Source: Maledivibacter sp. (GTDB lineage: Bacteria > Bacillota > Clostridia > Peptostreptococcales > Caminicellaceae). Taken from it: a DNA stretch of 44,150 bases. The notes below the pieces were generated by a model that saw only the letters and a program-made list of their open reading frames with translations, was not told the origin of the DNA and did not search any database. Positions 1 to 9,291 of the stretch are shown here, piece after piece; position 1 is the stretch's first letter, and every line of letters starts with the position of its first letter. The stretch is from contig JAOASB010000042.1 of assembly GCA_025210375.1 (NCBI GenBank), positions 1-44,150 on the forward strand, given 5' to 3'. The translations under genes were made by a program, and so were the position numbers.

Positions 1-152
1 TACTTGGCTAAGCCTGATATGCGAATATCATCCTATATTTAATTGCTTAAGATATAAGCATATTTGATGGTATAGTTCTTAAGGTTTTTTAACTATATAT
101 AGTAGATAGTTTTTGCAGAAGGTAATTATGCAATTTGCTCTATTGTTAAGGC
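1..152 (+). repeat. Family A MITE-like repeat, copy 1 (left end outside window)
   Basis: The right part matches the other family A copies: a GTAGATAGTTTTTG block, an AAGGTAATTATGCAATTTGC right terminus, and an internal TACTTGGCTAAG near its left side. Compared with copy 2 it carries about 25 extra bases in the middle (around 15-60). The left terminal repeat lies before base 1. No coding potential is seen. It lies just downstream of the terminator of the small zinc-ribbon gene. Confidence 0.65.
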
Positions 153-207
153 TATAAAATATAATTTTTTGATAATAAATAATATAGATGTACACCAATA
201 AAACCAT

Positions 208-260
208 AAAAAAAAGTTAGACTTGATTCTGTGTTCATAACACATTATCATGGTCTAACC
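208..260 (-). terminator. Branched Rho-independent terminator of the zinc-ribbon gene
   Basis: On the minus strand GTTAGAC (259-253) pairs with GTCTAAC (222-216). Inside, GTGTT and AACAC form a second small hairpin. Eight T residues follow (215-208). It lies 15 nt after the stop of the 51-residue gene. Confidence 0.8.
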
Positions 261-274
261 CATATTCATTATAT

Positions 275-430
275 CTATTGTTTTTTACTACATCTCTTAC
301 AGATATTTAATTCCTTTCCTTCATTGTCAGTTGCAGTCCATAAAAGCTTTACTCCTGTTTTTTTACATATGGGACACGTACCTCTCCATCCATCCTTCTT
401 TATGGTATTTCCCCTGTAACCCTTAGCCAT
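275..430 (-). CDS. Small zinc-ribbon protein, 51 aa
   Basis: This is a 51-codon ORF, too short for usual length cut-offs. It has two CxxC pairs (CPIC at residues 19-22, CKRC at 44-47) spaced as in a zinc ribbon, and a basic N-terminus (MAKGYRG). Support for a real gene comes from a GGGGG ribosome binding site about 8 nt before ATG 430, a near-consensus promoter (485-514) and a terminator (208-260), which together make a complete monocistronic unit. Function is unknown. Small zinc ribbons of this sort often bind nucleic acid or act as accessory proteins, but nothing here specifies a role. Confidence 0.8.
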   Translation of the reverse strand: MAKGYRGNTIKKDGWRGTCPICKKTGVKLLWTATDNEGKELNICKRCSKKQ

Positions 431-484
431 GATTTATCCCCCTTTTTATTTTTGAACTTTTTGACTATTTTGATATTTTAGTAA

Positions 485-514
485 ATAATATCAAATTTAG
501 TTAACTTTTGTCAA
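485..514 (-). promoter_or_regulatory. SigA-type promoter of the zinc-ribbon gene
   Basis: Minus strand: TTGACA (514-509), an 18-bp spacer, then TATTAT (490-485). The predicted transcript start near 478 leaves about 48 nt to the ATG at 430. The -35 box is a perfect match and the -10 differs by one base. Confidence 0.7.
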
Positions 515-548
515 GCTCTATGGCTTTATAGAGATTACAGTAATGACT

Positions 549-1565
549 TTATTTTATATAGCCTATGCCATGGTTTATATGAATATTGGTATTCATTCCC
601 TCCGAGTACAGTTTTAATCTTTTTAAGATATATTCAGCATCACTTTTATGGGCTACACAGGGTTGACAATTTTTTATCCTTATGGGTATCAGCTGTGCTT
701 CTGCCCTTTCATCCTTAATTTTCAATTTGACTATTATGGTTTCATCGGTACCATTTGGTATTTGTCTATCAAATATAAAGTTTCCAAGGCTATAAAATAT
801 GAGTCCCTCCTTATACCTTTCTACTCCTTGAAGTACGTGGGGATGGTGTCCTAGCACCAAATCCCCTCCACTATCTATTACTGTATGGGCAATATCTTTT
901 TGCATACTACCTGGATAAAACTCATATTCCTTACCCCAATGGAAGGATACAATCAAAAAATCACAGTTCTTTTTTGCAGATTTTATCTCATCCCCTAGGG
1001 TATCAAAATCAACCTTTGCAACATCGGGTCTATCAATAAAGCTTATATATCCTTCCGGAGGAAAAACTGAATATCCAAGAAAGCCGACCTTGCAACCATT
1101 TTTTTTGATATAAAATGGCTTTCTTCCTTCATTATAATTATGTCCGGCCCCAATAAAATCAATATTAAAGTCCTTGAGTATATTCATTGTGTTTATTATG
1201 CCCTTGGTATCATAATCCATGGTATGATTATTAGCTAAATTCAATATATCAAAACCAGTCTCTTTGATGGCAGGCGTGCTTTCTGGATTGGCTTTAAATA
1301 AAAGTATGGATTTCTTCAAAGCAGGAGTCCCCTCAGTAGTTATGGGACACTCTAAATTTCCAAAGGTAATATCGGCTCCTTCAAATACATGTTTTACTTT
1401 TCTATAGGGATAATCATAATCATCATCGATCCTATCCCCTACCCCCCTATCCAAAAGTATATCTCCAACAGCACATAGGATTATTTCCCTAGAGTAATAG
1501 ACTTTACCCATTACCCCAATTATTAATACTATAAATAATGCTATCACTAAAAAATACTTTTTCAT
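549..1565 (-). CDS. CapA-family protein (poly-gamma-glutamate capsule synthesis type)
   Basis: This 338-residue protein has one N-terminal membrane or signal segment (residues about 4-22) followed by a calcineurin-like phosphoesterase fold of the PGA_cap/CapA type. Visible motifs are GDILLDRGV (from residue 34), NLECPIT, ANNHTMDYD, GHHPHVLQG and GNFIFD, which supply the Asp, Asn and His metal ligands. CapA proteins act outside the membrane in anionic polymer or capsule export, or as phosphoesterases, but no capB/capC lies nearby and the substrate cannot be told. It is the last gene of a three-gene minus-strand unit with the DUF3160 lipoprotein and the FG-GAP-like protein. Such stand-alone CapA homologues are common in Clostridia and their role there is uncertain. 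Confidence 0.88.
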   Translation of the reverse strand: MKKYFLVIALFIVLIIGVMGKVYYSREIILCAVGDILLDRGVGDRIDDDYDYPYRKVKHVFEGADITFGNLECPITTEGTPALKKSILLFKANPESTPAIKETGFDILNLANNHTMDYDTKGIINTMNILKDFNIDFIGAGHNYNEGRKPFYIKKNGCKVGFLGYSVFPPEGYISFIDRPDVAKVDFDTLGDEIKSAKKNCDFLIVSFHWGKEYEFYPGSMQKDIAHTVIDSGGDLVLGHHPHVLQGVERYKEGLIFYSLGNFIFDRQIPNGTDETIIVKLKIKDERAEAQLIPIRIKNCQPCVAHKSDAEYILKRLKLYSEGMNTNIHINHGIGYIK

Positions 1566-1652
1566 AGCTCCATTATCTCCTTAAACCTTTATCTATTGCC
1601 TAAAAACTACGACTCCAACCTTAGAACTTTGAGCTTACTACTTTAAACGTCT

Positions 1653-4031
1653 CTAACATCCCGTGCTATATGGATTTGCTGGAGTAGGAATTTCTTCCTT
1701 ACCCCCCTTAATAAAACTATCCATCCAATCTGGACGCTGGGGCATTGTATTTTCTTTAATTGTCTTCTGCCATTCTTCATCGGTAAGCCTGATTTTCGAA
1801 TCAAATTCAAAGTAACTAAATACTGCACCCCTAGTGAGATATAACTCCTCTCCTATGGGAACAACAACATAAATCTCGTAGGCAGGCCCAACACCTACTT
1901 CAAAATATCCCCCTTCACTGAAATCATTTGGTGCCATCGTATGAATATCAGCTATTACGGCCATATTTTTATCGGTTTCAGAGGTTATCTCATACCATCT
2001 CATACCATCTCCTGCAAATGAGCTTGTAAGATACTCTAAAAGCCCTCCATAAACCAAAAGCTGATAATATTCCTCAGAAGAAAGCTCTTCGTTTCTCAGT
2101 TCCTTATGGGAACAATTAATTAAAAATTGAAGAATATCTTCAAATCTTTGCATCTTACTTTCCATACTTTCTACAAGTATTTCTTTTTCCTTTAGGTTTG
2201 CCCTAGAATATTTAGTTAACCACAATAGCTTTTCATAGACCTCTATATTAGGTTCAACATAGCCCTTAACCTGGGGTGGTTCTTCTCCCCCACCACACTC
2301 TACCCCACTTTGTTTTCCGTATAGTATGGTATCATGCTTTAGCTCTGACCAGCTACCAAGGGCTGTACTTAAGGATTTATCGGTCCATGCTTCATTGGTC
2401 ATAAAGGAAGGGTAACCTTCTCCAAACTCTTTTAATAGTCCCTTAAGTGTCCATAGCCATCCATAGTACATGTTACCGTGCCACTTTGCGTCACTCAACA
2501 AATTAAATTCTGCCTTTAATTTATTAAAGGTATCTATATAACTATCTGACTTTTGATCCTCATGATAATGATTTATCTGTATATCATATGCTCTATCGGA
2601 GCCTAAAACTCCCATTACATCCAATCCCGAGGGGATAGGTCTCTTCATAGGCTCTACTAGCTTTTGAATAATTTCTGAATCTGGTATGTACCTCTGACCC
2701 ATTAGTCTGAACTGTTTTCCTACAGGGGTATCCACAGAGGTATATTTAGGTTTTATTTTAGGCTCTGCTAGTTTTTCAGCTTCTAAATATAACTGATCTA
2801 GCTTTTCCTTATCATTTAGTGCATTTATATCGGGCTTTTCTCCATACACCTTAATAAGCATATCCTTGTATTGATATATGTTAAGATCATCTGCAGTTCC
2901 TACATAAAATGCCGTTGGATCGTATATATTTTCCCATAATGTAATGTCTTCTGTCCTATGGTTATCAAGAAATACACTATAGGTAATCAGTAGGGCTTGA
3001 AATGTTTGCTCTAGGTTTCTTACTTTATTGTTATTCTCATCAATTTTATAAAGTGGAAAGGGTACTTGACCATACCACATCATAGCCTCAAAATATCTTT
3101 CAAAATCATGATTCCTAGTATAATGTCCCCTTGGTTTATATTGACTATAATCAAGCTTATAGGGAAATATCTTCGACTGCTTAAAGCCACTTTGCTCTTT
3201 AATCAATTCATACTCAGCTAAAGCCATTTCCTTTGCTTCCTTTGGCATATCCTCAGGTAAGTCCTTCTCAAGACAAAGTGTCGCTGTGCCAAAATAAGCT
3301 ATATTCATTAGCTGAGCCTGCTTTATTTCTTTACTGGTTATTTTGTCGAATAAATATATTGACTTACTTAACATGCTTTCAGTTAACTCTTCGGAAAATG
3401 CCAATAATTTTTCTTGTTCAAGAACCCTCAAGGAATAATCATAGAATATATGATATACTTGAAGCACAGAATCAGTGGTTATAAAGCTGGGGACCTTTTT
3501 ATATTCATTTTTTTCATATATATAGAAAAGCTGCTCATCCTTTGCAGGATTGACTACAAAGCCATTCTTTGCAATAAGCTTTTTTTGCTCTGGAGCAAAT
3601 TCTCCAAAGCTTCCTAGATTAACTATATTTGATAGATCTTCATTAATGGTATAGGGTTTTAACTCCGCCTCAATTTTACTGGGTTCATAGGGAATATCAA
3701 TAACTTTCCTTTCTTTCTCCGACGAAAAATTAACCTCTTCTACTTTCATTTCTTCCTCAATAGGTTGTACTGTCTCAATAGGCATATTGTTCTTAGCGGC
3801 TTCATCTTCAATATCACTTTTTTCACTTTCATTGTTGCTTCCTATACTATCCTTATCCTGTGTTGATTTTGGCTTAGAAGCTTCTACTTTATCTGGACTT
3901 TTTATTTGTTGCTCCTCTTCAATCTTAGTATCATTGACCTCTGTATTAGTACTGCAGCCTACGGCCCCAAACATGACTACAAAAGCATAAATAAAACATA
4001 AGAAATAAATAAATATCTTCTTTCTTTGCAA
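1653..4031 (-). CDS. DUF3160 domain lipoprotein
   Basis: About 792 residues. A short basic N-terminus, hydrophobic stretch and lipobox ending in GAVGC mark a lipoprotein. A low-complexity acidic linker rich in Glu, Lys and Ser follows. The body then matches DUF3160 as I recall it, including GFVVNP, FITTDSVLQVYHIFYDY, and near the C-terminus a Gly/Glu-rich segment and HTMAPNDFSEGG. Function is unknown, and its location is extracytoplasmic. Start choice: the longer frame begins at a TTG (4052) with no ribosome binding site. A TTG at 4031 is preceded by AGAAAGGGG with a 9-nt spacer, so I use 4031. The upstream gene's stop (4051-4049) touches this ribosome binding site, which suggests translational coupling. 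Confidence 0.88.
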   Translation of the reverse strand: MQRKKIFIYFLCFIYAFVVMFGAVGCSTNTEVNDTKIEEEQQIKSPDKVEASKPKSTQDKDSIGSNNESEKSDIEDEAAKNNMPIETVQPIEEEMKVEEVNFSSEKERKVIDIPYEPSKIEAELKPYTINEDLSNIVNLGSFGEFAPEQKKLIAKNGFVVNPAKDEQLFYIYEKNEYKKVPSFITTDSVLQVYHIFYDYSLRVLEQEKLLAFSEELTESMLSKSIYLFDKITSKEIKQAQLMNIAYFGTATLCLEKDLPEDMPKEAKEMALAEYELIKEQSGFKQSKIFPYKLDYSQYKPRGHYTRNHDFERYFEAMMWYGQVPFPLYKIDENNNKVRNLEQTFQALLITYSVFLDNHRTEDITLWENIYDPTAFYVGTADDLNIYQYKDMLIKVYGEKPDINALNDKEKLDQLYLEAEKLAEPKIKPKYTSVDTPVGKQFRLMGQRYIPDSEIIQKLVEPMKRPIPSGLDVMGVLGSDRAYDIQINHYHEDQKSDSYIDTFNKLKAEFNLLSDAKWHGNMYYGWLWTLKGLLKEFGEGYPSFMTNEAWTDKSLSTALGSWSELKHDTILYGKQSGVECGGGEEPPQVKGYVEPNIEVYEKLLWLTKYSRANLKEKEILVESMESKMQRFEDILQFLINCSHKELRNEELSSEEYYQLLVYGGLLEYLTSSFAGDGMRWYEITSETDKNMAVIADIHTMAPNDFSEGGYFEVGVGPAYEIYVVVPIGEELYLTRGAVFSYFEFDSKIRLTDEEWQKTIKENTMPQRPDWMDSFIKGGKEEIPTPANPYSTGC

Positions 4032-4048
4032 AATAATTATCCCCTTTC

Positions 4049-5044
4049 TCAATTAATATTAAAGGTTGGTACATATTCTTTAAGCTGACCCTTTGCTTCT
4101 AATTTTTCGTTAATATGGTTGAGTAATACCCACTCATATTTATCTTCATTCTTTACCTTGATAACGATAATATCCTTATTCCCAGGGGATTTAATCTTAT
4201 CAATCCATAATATGTCTTGATATTCCTTGCTTTCAGTCATCCCCTCAAATCCAAAACCCTTCCACTTGTATGAATTTATAATTTTTTTCCCACTTTTCAG
4301 TACCTCTATAGAAATAATCTCATCCAGCCCATCCCTATCTATGTCGGCAAAAATATAATCTTCAAAGGGTCTTGCAAGTCTTGAGCCCCTCCATTTTGGC
4401 GATATACCATCTCCATGCCAATTATATATGAAGGGTCTTTTTGCTTTAACAGGATGAAACTGAGACTCCTTATATACCCCTATTGATATCTCCTTTTTTT
4501 TATCCCCATCTACATCGGACACTTGTACCTTCCAAGGCTTCATATCCTTAAAGGTTTTTACAAATATTTTTTCCAATTCATTATCAAAGGAAAAGATCAT
4601 TAATTTTTCTCCAAAATCCCCATTCCTTTTTCCTGTAATAATTAAAAGTTCATCATGGGTATCATCATCTATATCGGATATATAAGTACTTATTATAGCT
4701 TCATCTTTTTTGAGCTTATGGGTATTTAAATATCCTTCTTTTATGGAATAATACTTTATAATATTTTCAGAAATAAATATAATATGGTTATCCTTTTCTG
4801 ATTTTAATACCCCAACTGGATTTAAAAGTTCCTTTGAAATTCCCAGTAATTTTACATTCCAAAACTTAGACCCATTTTTTAACCAGTAGGCATTAAAATT
4901 TAATGCTTTAGCGGAAAAACAAGTGATTTGTGTGCCATTACCCATTACATCCAGCTTTTTTTCGTATTGAAATACTATGGCTATGATCAAAAAAAATACT
5001 ATGAACATGGTTAATAAGATAATAATTTTACTTCTTTTATACAT
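4049..5044 (-). CDS. Membrane-anchored FG-GAP/VCBS-like repeat protein
   Basis: 331 residues with one N-terminal transmembrane or signal segment (residues about 6-26), then an extracytoplasmic beta-rich domain. Three calcium-loop-like motifs appear (DIDDDTHDELLII, DVDGDKKKEISIG, DIDRDGLDEIISIE), the D-x-D-x-D/N-x-x-D/E pattern of FG-GAP/VCBS beta-propeller repeats. It is first in the operon before the DUF3160 lipoprotein and CapA. An AGAGG ribosome binding site lies about 11 nt before ATG 5044. A structural or ligand-binding role at the cell surface fits, but no specific function can be assigned. Confidence 0.8.
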   Translation of the reverse strand: MYKRSKIIILLTMFIVFFLIIAIVFQYEKKLDVMGNGTQITCFSAKALNFNAYWLKNGSKFWNVKLLGISKELLNPVGVLKSEKDNHIIFISENIIKYYSIKEGYLNTHKLKKDEAIISTYISDIDDDTHDELLIITGKRNGDFGEKLMIFSFDNELEKIFVKTFKDMKPWKVQVSDVDGDKKKEISIGVYKESQFHPVKAKRPFIYNWHGDGISPKWRGSRLARPFEDYIFADIDRDGLDEIISIEVLKSGKKIINSYKWKGFGFEGMTESKEYQDILWIDKIKSPGNKDIIVIKVKNEDKYEWVLLNHINEKLEAKGQLKEYVPTFNIN

Positions 5045-5136
5045 TAGAATATACCTCTTCTATAAACATCAGTTTTTATAACCCCTTCATCCAACCCATA
5101 TTATATAAATAGTGAAATATTATAGGGTGAATTTCA

Positions 5137-5167
5137 AAAAGACAAGCATATTACATACTTGTCCTTT
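5137..5167 (-). terminator. Terminator downstream of the M3 peptidase gene
   Basis: AAGGACAAG and CTTGTCTTT on the minus strand form a 9-bp stem with one G·T pair and an 11-nt loop, followed by a T-rich run. It lies about 140 nt after the peptidase stop. Apart from this hairpin, 5045-5303 shows nothing I recognise. Confidence 0.55.
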
Positions 5168-5303
5168 CAAACATTAGTTTAGGAAATTTTATAATATATA
5201 TAGAACACACTTATAAATCTACATTTTGGTTTTTGAATAGCCAAATCTTTAATATTTTTGAAGGAATCAAAATACAAAAGATTTACCTTAAACTCTCTAT
5301 AGT

Positions 5304-7001
5304 TTATAATTTTTTATCGTCTACACCATCTAGCCATTCCTTAACTGGCTCAATAACGGACTTGATACAGCCATCCTTGAAGGGACTGGTTAGATTCGCA
5401 AGCTCTACTAATTTTAGGAAGGATTTACTTCCCCCTGCTTTACATAATCTTAAATAGTCCTCCCAGGCTTCCTCCCTGTTTTCTCTAGACTTATTCCAAA
5501 ACTCTATAGCACAAATCTGAGCTAGTGTATAATCTATATAATAGAAAGGATCTTTAAAAATATGACCTTGCTTAAACCAGAAACCTCCCCTATTTAAGAA
5601 ATCATTATCCTCATAATCCCTATGGGGTAAATATTTTTTCTCTATTTCTCTCCATGCACTCTTTCTTTCCATAGGAGTAATCTCTGGATTTTCATAAACA
5701 AAGTGCTGGAATTCATCGACTAAAATTCCATATGGTATAAATAATAATGCACCACTTAAATGGGAAAACTTATATTTGTTTTCATCTTCTTTGAAGAAAA
5801 GTTCCATCCAAGGCCAAGCAAAGAATTCCATGCTCATTGAGTGTATCTCACTGGATTCATATGTTGCCCAGTAGTATTCTGGAATCTCAAAATCTCTACT
5901 TGAATATACTTGAAAGGCATGGCCTGCTTCGTGGGTTAGTACATCTACATCCCCAGATGTTCCATTGAAATTTGAAAATATAAATGGAGATTTATAATTG
6001 CTTATATAGGTACAATACCCTCCACCGGCTTTTCCTTTTTTGCTCACAAGATCTAAAAGTCCATGATCTACCATATATGTGAAGAATTCATGGGTTTCAG
6101 AGGATAGCTCTTTATACATCCTTCTACCATTTTCAATAATCCAATCGGGTTCTCCCTTTGGAATAGCATTTCCGCTCAAAAACTCTAATTTTTCATCATA
6201 ATATTTTAAGCTATCTAACCCTAGCCTTCTTAGCTGTCTTTCTCTAAGCTCTGTATCTACTGGAACAATATTTTCTAATACTTGTCTTCTATAGTTTGAA
6301 ACCATTTGAGGATCATAATCTGATCTCATCATGCGTGTATAACCCAGCTCTACGAAGTTATTATATCCCAGTTTTTTTGCTATTCTATGTCTTACCTTAA
6401 CTAGTCCATCATATATTTGATCAAACTTATCCTCATTTTCTACATAGAAAGCTGTCATGGCCTCATATGCATTTTTTCTCATTTCTCTGTCCTTGGATTG
6501 CATGAATGGTTCTAGCTGAGATAAATTTCTTTCCTGTCCCTCAAACATTATTTTAGCAGAAGCCCTTAGCTTAGTATATTGACTAGCTAACTTATTTTCT
6601 TCCTGTAAATCTGGAATTATCTCTGGAGAAAAGGTCTTTAACTGCATCTCAGCTAATATAAACAGCTGTTTATCCCATTTTTCTTCAAGGTCTTTTCTAA
6701 ACCTAGAATTTACTAATGAAGTATAGTATTTTGAAATCATACCCTCATATATGGGCATGGCTTCATCTATAAAATCATTTTCCTTTTCATAAAATTCATC
6801 GGTTGTATCTACCGTATGTCTAATATGTACTAGATTAGCCATTGTTTCAAAATCATTTCTAAGTGAGTTTATATCCTTCATTATCTGGTCTTGGGCTTCA
6901 AAGGACTCGGCTTTATTAAATTTTTCAAGTAGCTCTCCTAGCTTGCCTTCAAGCTTTTCCATGTCAGGTCTTTCATATTTATAATCTTCAAATTTCAACA
7001 T
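5304..7001 (-). CDS. M3 family oligoendopeptidase (PepF-like zinc peptidase)
   Basis: 565 residues, the usual length for the M3B oligoendopeptidases of Clostridia. The zinc site is the HEAGH motif at residues 357-361 (His357 and His361 ligands, Glu358 catalytic), with a likely third ligand at Glu385 in YESSEIHSMSMEFFA. The conserved C-terminal region (GGFWFKQGHIFKDPFYYIDYTLAQ) that lines the substrate site is present. There is no signal peptide, so it is cytoplasmic and probably trims short peptides. The start is well supported by GGAGGAG upstream of ATG 7001. The gene appears monocistronic. A family B repeat lies 65 nt upstream of the start. Confidence 0.93.
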   Translation of the reverse strand: MLKFEDYKYERPDMEKLEGKLGELLEKFNKAESFEAQDQIMKDINSLRNDFETMANLVHIRHTVDTTDEFYEKENDFIDEAMPIYEGMISKYYTSLVNSRFRKDLEEKWDKQLFILAEMQLKTFSPEIIPDLQEENKLASQYTKLRASAKIMFEGQERNLSQLEPFMQSKDREMRKNAYEAMTAFYVENEDKFDQIYDGLVKVRHRIAKKLGYNNFVELGYTRMMRSDYDPQMVSNYRRQVLENIVPVDTELRERQLRRLGLDSLKYYDEKLEFLSGNAIPKGEPDWIIENGRRMYKELSSETHEFFTYMVDHGLLDLVSKKGKAGGGYCTYISNYKSPFIFSNFNGTSGDVDVLTHEAGHAFQVYSSRDFEIPEYYWATYESSEIHSMSMEFFAWPWMELFFKEDENKYKFSHLSGALLFIPYGILVDEFQHFVYENPEITPMERKSAWREIEKKYLPHRDYEDNDFLNRGGFWFKQGHIFKDPFYYIDYTLAQICAIEFWNKSRENREEAWEDYLRLCKAGGSKSFLKLVELANLTSPFKDGCIKSVIEPVKEWLDGVDDKKL

Positions 7002-7059
7002 AAATAACTCCTCCCCACTTGGCTGAATTTGCCTAATGAATAATACTTATTCTCGTGAA

Positions 7060-7150
7060 AAACTCTATAGATATTCCAGTTAAACAGTTAATTTATACAC
7101 ATCAAAAATCCCTAGAAACATCGGATATTTTGAGATGTATAAATTAAGCT
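7060..7150 (-). repeat. Family B nested palindrome, copy 1 (upstream of the M3 peptidase)
   Basis: Arms at 7090-7107 and 7128-7145 (AATTTATACAC.TCAAAA type) pair over 18 positions with two mismatches. An inner ATCC/GGAT stem lies between them. The element runs to TATAGATATTCCAGT (7066-7080). The segment is almost identical to copy 4 at 36.95-37.03 kb. The start codon of the downstream minus-strand gene is 65 nt from the TATAG edge. Confidence 0.8.
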
Positions 7151-7273
7151 CTACTATGTGACCGTCACATTTAACTTTGAAATATGACCTACAAGAATAA
7201 TTATATATTAAGTATTATTATTTTCCAAGTTCCATAAACATTACCTAATCTACCAGAACGATTAATTATATTG

Positions 7274-9100
7274 CTATGCCTCATATATATCGGAAAATTC
7301 AATTGAGATTCTTTCTATTAATGTATTATTTATAGAAAACTTACTTTCATCTATGGTATTTTCCTCTTCTATTGTCCTAACAGGCAGACTAATAATAAAT
7401 TCTGTTCCCTCTCCATATTTACTTTCAACAGCTATACTTCCCCGATGCATTTCTACTAAGGATTTAACAAGAGATAATCCTATTCCACTACCTTCATTGC
7501 TTCGTGATAGGGTATTCTCTACCTGCTTAAATCTTTCAAAGACAAGCTCCTGTTTATCCTTAGGTATACCTACACCATCATCCCTTATGCTAATACTAAT
7601 ATTATCTATACAATCATTAATCTTTACTAATATATGTCCCTTCACACTGGTAAATTTTATAGCATTTGATAATAGGTTCAAGATTATTCTCTCAATTTTA
7701 TCGGGATCACAGGCTATTATTTTTTCCTCAATGTCGGTATCAAAAATCAACTCTATATCTTTATTGGCAACATAATCAACCACTGATAAAGTAATATTTT
7801 CAACAATACTTACTATATTATGATTTTGAAAATTAGTATTATAAAATCCAGTATCAATTTTGGTGATATCAATTAGATTATTTACAAGCTTCAATAGTCT
7901 ATTACAATTTTGCTTAATCACTTTAATATATTTTCTGTCATTTAAACATCCTTTTTCATGATTTCTCTCGTTGTTCATTTCAAATAGTTGAATTGATCCA
8001 AGTATAATATTCAGTGGTGTTCGCAGCTCATGGGATATATTCGCAAAAAAATCGTTTCTTAGATTGTCAAGCTCCTGTGTCTCCTTTAAAAGTCTTGTTT
8101 TTTCTTCAATACGCTTTTTTAGCCTTTCTGCATTTTTACGCTCGGTTATATCCCTCGCTATACCTAATATGCCCATTTTGTCCTTATATGGGAAAAGAGC
8201 TATAGAGCTTTCCACATCTATGACCGTACCATCTAATGCCTTGATTTTCATTTCATTAGGGGGTTGATCCTTCTTCGTAAAAAATAATTGTTCAAATCTC
8301 TCCTGCCCATATTGTATATAATCAGGATATAGAAATTCTTTTAGATTATGACCCTGTATATCCTCTATTCTACCGGTTCTCAAAAGCTTTAATGATGCAT
8401 TATTGGCAAAGACAATCTCTTCATCTATTACAACACCAATGGCATCTGGAGAAAGCTCCACCAATAATTTATATCTTTCTTCACTTTTATCTAATCTCAA
8501 TAAAATTGTCTCAAAGTACAAGGCTATATTACCAAAAGCAAATATATTAAATATTAATGAAGCTATGAAGTTGCCAATCGGTATGAAGGATACTATATTT
8601 CCTAAAAATGGAAACGTTATCAAATGAATACCCCATAAAATGAAATCACATCCTACTATATATTCTCCTATTTTCATATTTTTCTTGGATTTAATTATAC
8701 TTTTTGCACTGCAAATAAGGGCACTACCGGGTATAACAAATACTATATTTTGTAAAACATATGACATATTTATGCTGTTTGCTATAATAATATATATCAC
8801 ACCCACTACAAAGGCCACTATCCAGGCTTTTTTCATACTCTGTTGAATGAAGGAATACATTCCATAAATAAATATAAATATAGAGATAAGATATAAAACG
8901 TTTCTTAAAGCGGCAATAGATTTTATGTAATTAAACATACTAAAAAGTCCTAATAACTTATGAATAAAGAATATAGACCATCCAGAAGCAATAATCCCTA
9001 AATAAACTTTTTTATCTCTGATGAATAAAAAAATAAATACTAAGGATAAAATCAATGCACTAGACATGCCAGAAACAAACATCCACGATGTATAATTCAT
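7274..9100 (-). CDS. Membrane sensor histidine kinase with PAS domain (orphan)
   Basis: 608 residues. The N-terminal third (residues 1-200) is strongly hydrophobic with about seven membrane spans, then comes a PAS domain with PAC-like tail (about 205-320, ending DITERKNAERLKKR), a short coiled linker, a HisKA domain with the phospho-acceptor in SHELRTPLN, and a HATPase domain with N box (NLLSNAIKF), G1 (DDGVGIP) and G2 (GSGIGLSL) motifs. All catalytic motifs are intact. No response regulator gene is adjacent, so it is an orphan kinase. In Clostridia orphan kinases can feed Spo0A, but that is only a possibility here. A GGAGGGG ribosome binding site precedes ATG 9100. Confidence 0.92.
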   Translation of the reverse strand: MNYTSWMFVSGMSSALILSLVFIFLFIRDKKVYLGIIASGWSIFFIHKLLGLFSMFNYIKSIAALRNVLYLISIFIFIYGMYSFIQQSMKKAWIVAFVVGVIYIIIANSINMSYVLQNIVFVIPGSALICSAKSIIKSKKNMKIGEYIVGCDFILWGIHLITFPFLGNIVSFIPIGNFIASLIFNIFAFGNIALYFETILLRLDKSEERYKLLVELSPDAIGVVIDEEIVFANNASLKLLRTGRIEDIQGHNLKEFLYPDYIQYGQERFEQLFFTKKDQPPNEMKIKALDGTVIDVESSIALFPYKDKMGILGIARDITERKNAERLKKRIEEKTRLLKETQELDNLRNDFFANISHELRTPLNIILGSIQLFEMNNERNHEKGCLNDRKYIKVIKQNCNRLLKLVNNLIDITKIDTGFYNTNFQNHNIVSIVENITLSVVDYVANKDIELIFDTDIEEKIIACDPDKIERIILNLLSNAIKFTSVKGHILVKINDCIDNISISIRDDGVGIPKDKQELVFERFKQVENTLSRSNEGSGIGLSLVKSLVEMHRGSIAVESKYGEGTEFIISLPVRTIEEENTIDESKFSINNTLIERISIEFSDIYEA

Positions 9101-9210
9101 GGAACCCCTCCCTAAAAATACTAGTATATATTAATTCTGTGAAATGCATAAAATTCCTTCTATTTTATCCAATACTTACATATTTTTCTTCTCATTTCTA
9201 CAAAATTTCT

Positions 9211-9270
9211 TTCAAAAAAAATAAAATCACATTACAGGATAAAGCTATTTACCTTTATCCTGTAATGTGA
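9211..9270 (-). terminator. Strong Rho-independent terminator of gpmI
   Basis: A perfect 18-bp stem (9227-9244 with 9253-9270) and an 8-nt loop are followed on the minus strand by TTTTATTTTTTTT. It starts 22 nt after the gpmI stop and separates it from the sensor kinase gene. Confidence 0.9.
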
Positions 9271-9291
9271 TTGCTACTTTATACCTATTTT

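Noticed and set aside
231..419. Plus-strand 62-codon ORF
   Set aside because: It is the antisense shadow of the 51-residue zinc-ribbon gene, with no ribosome binding site.
516..533. Terminator for the CapA-type gene
   Set aside because: CTCTAT/ATAGAG makes a 6-bp hairpin, but no T-run follows on the minus strand and the sequence runs into the promoter of the next small gene.
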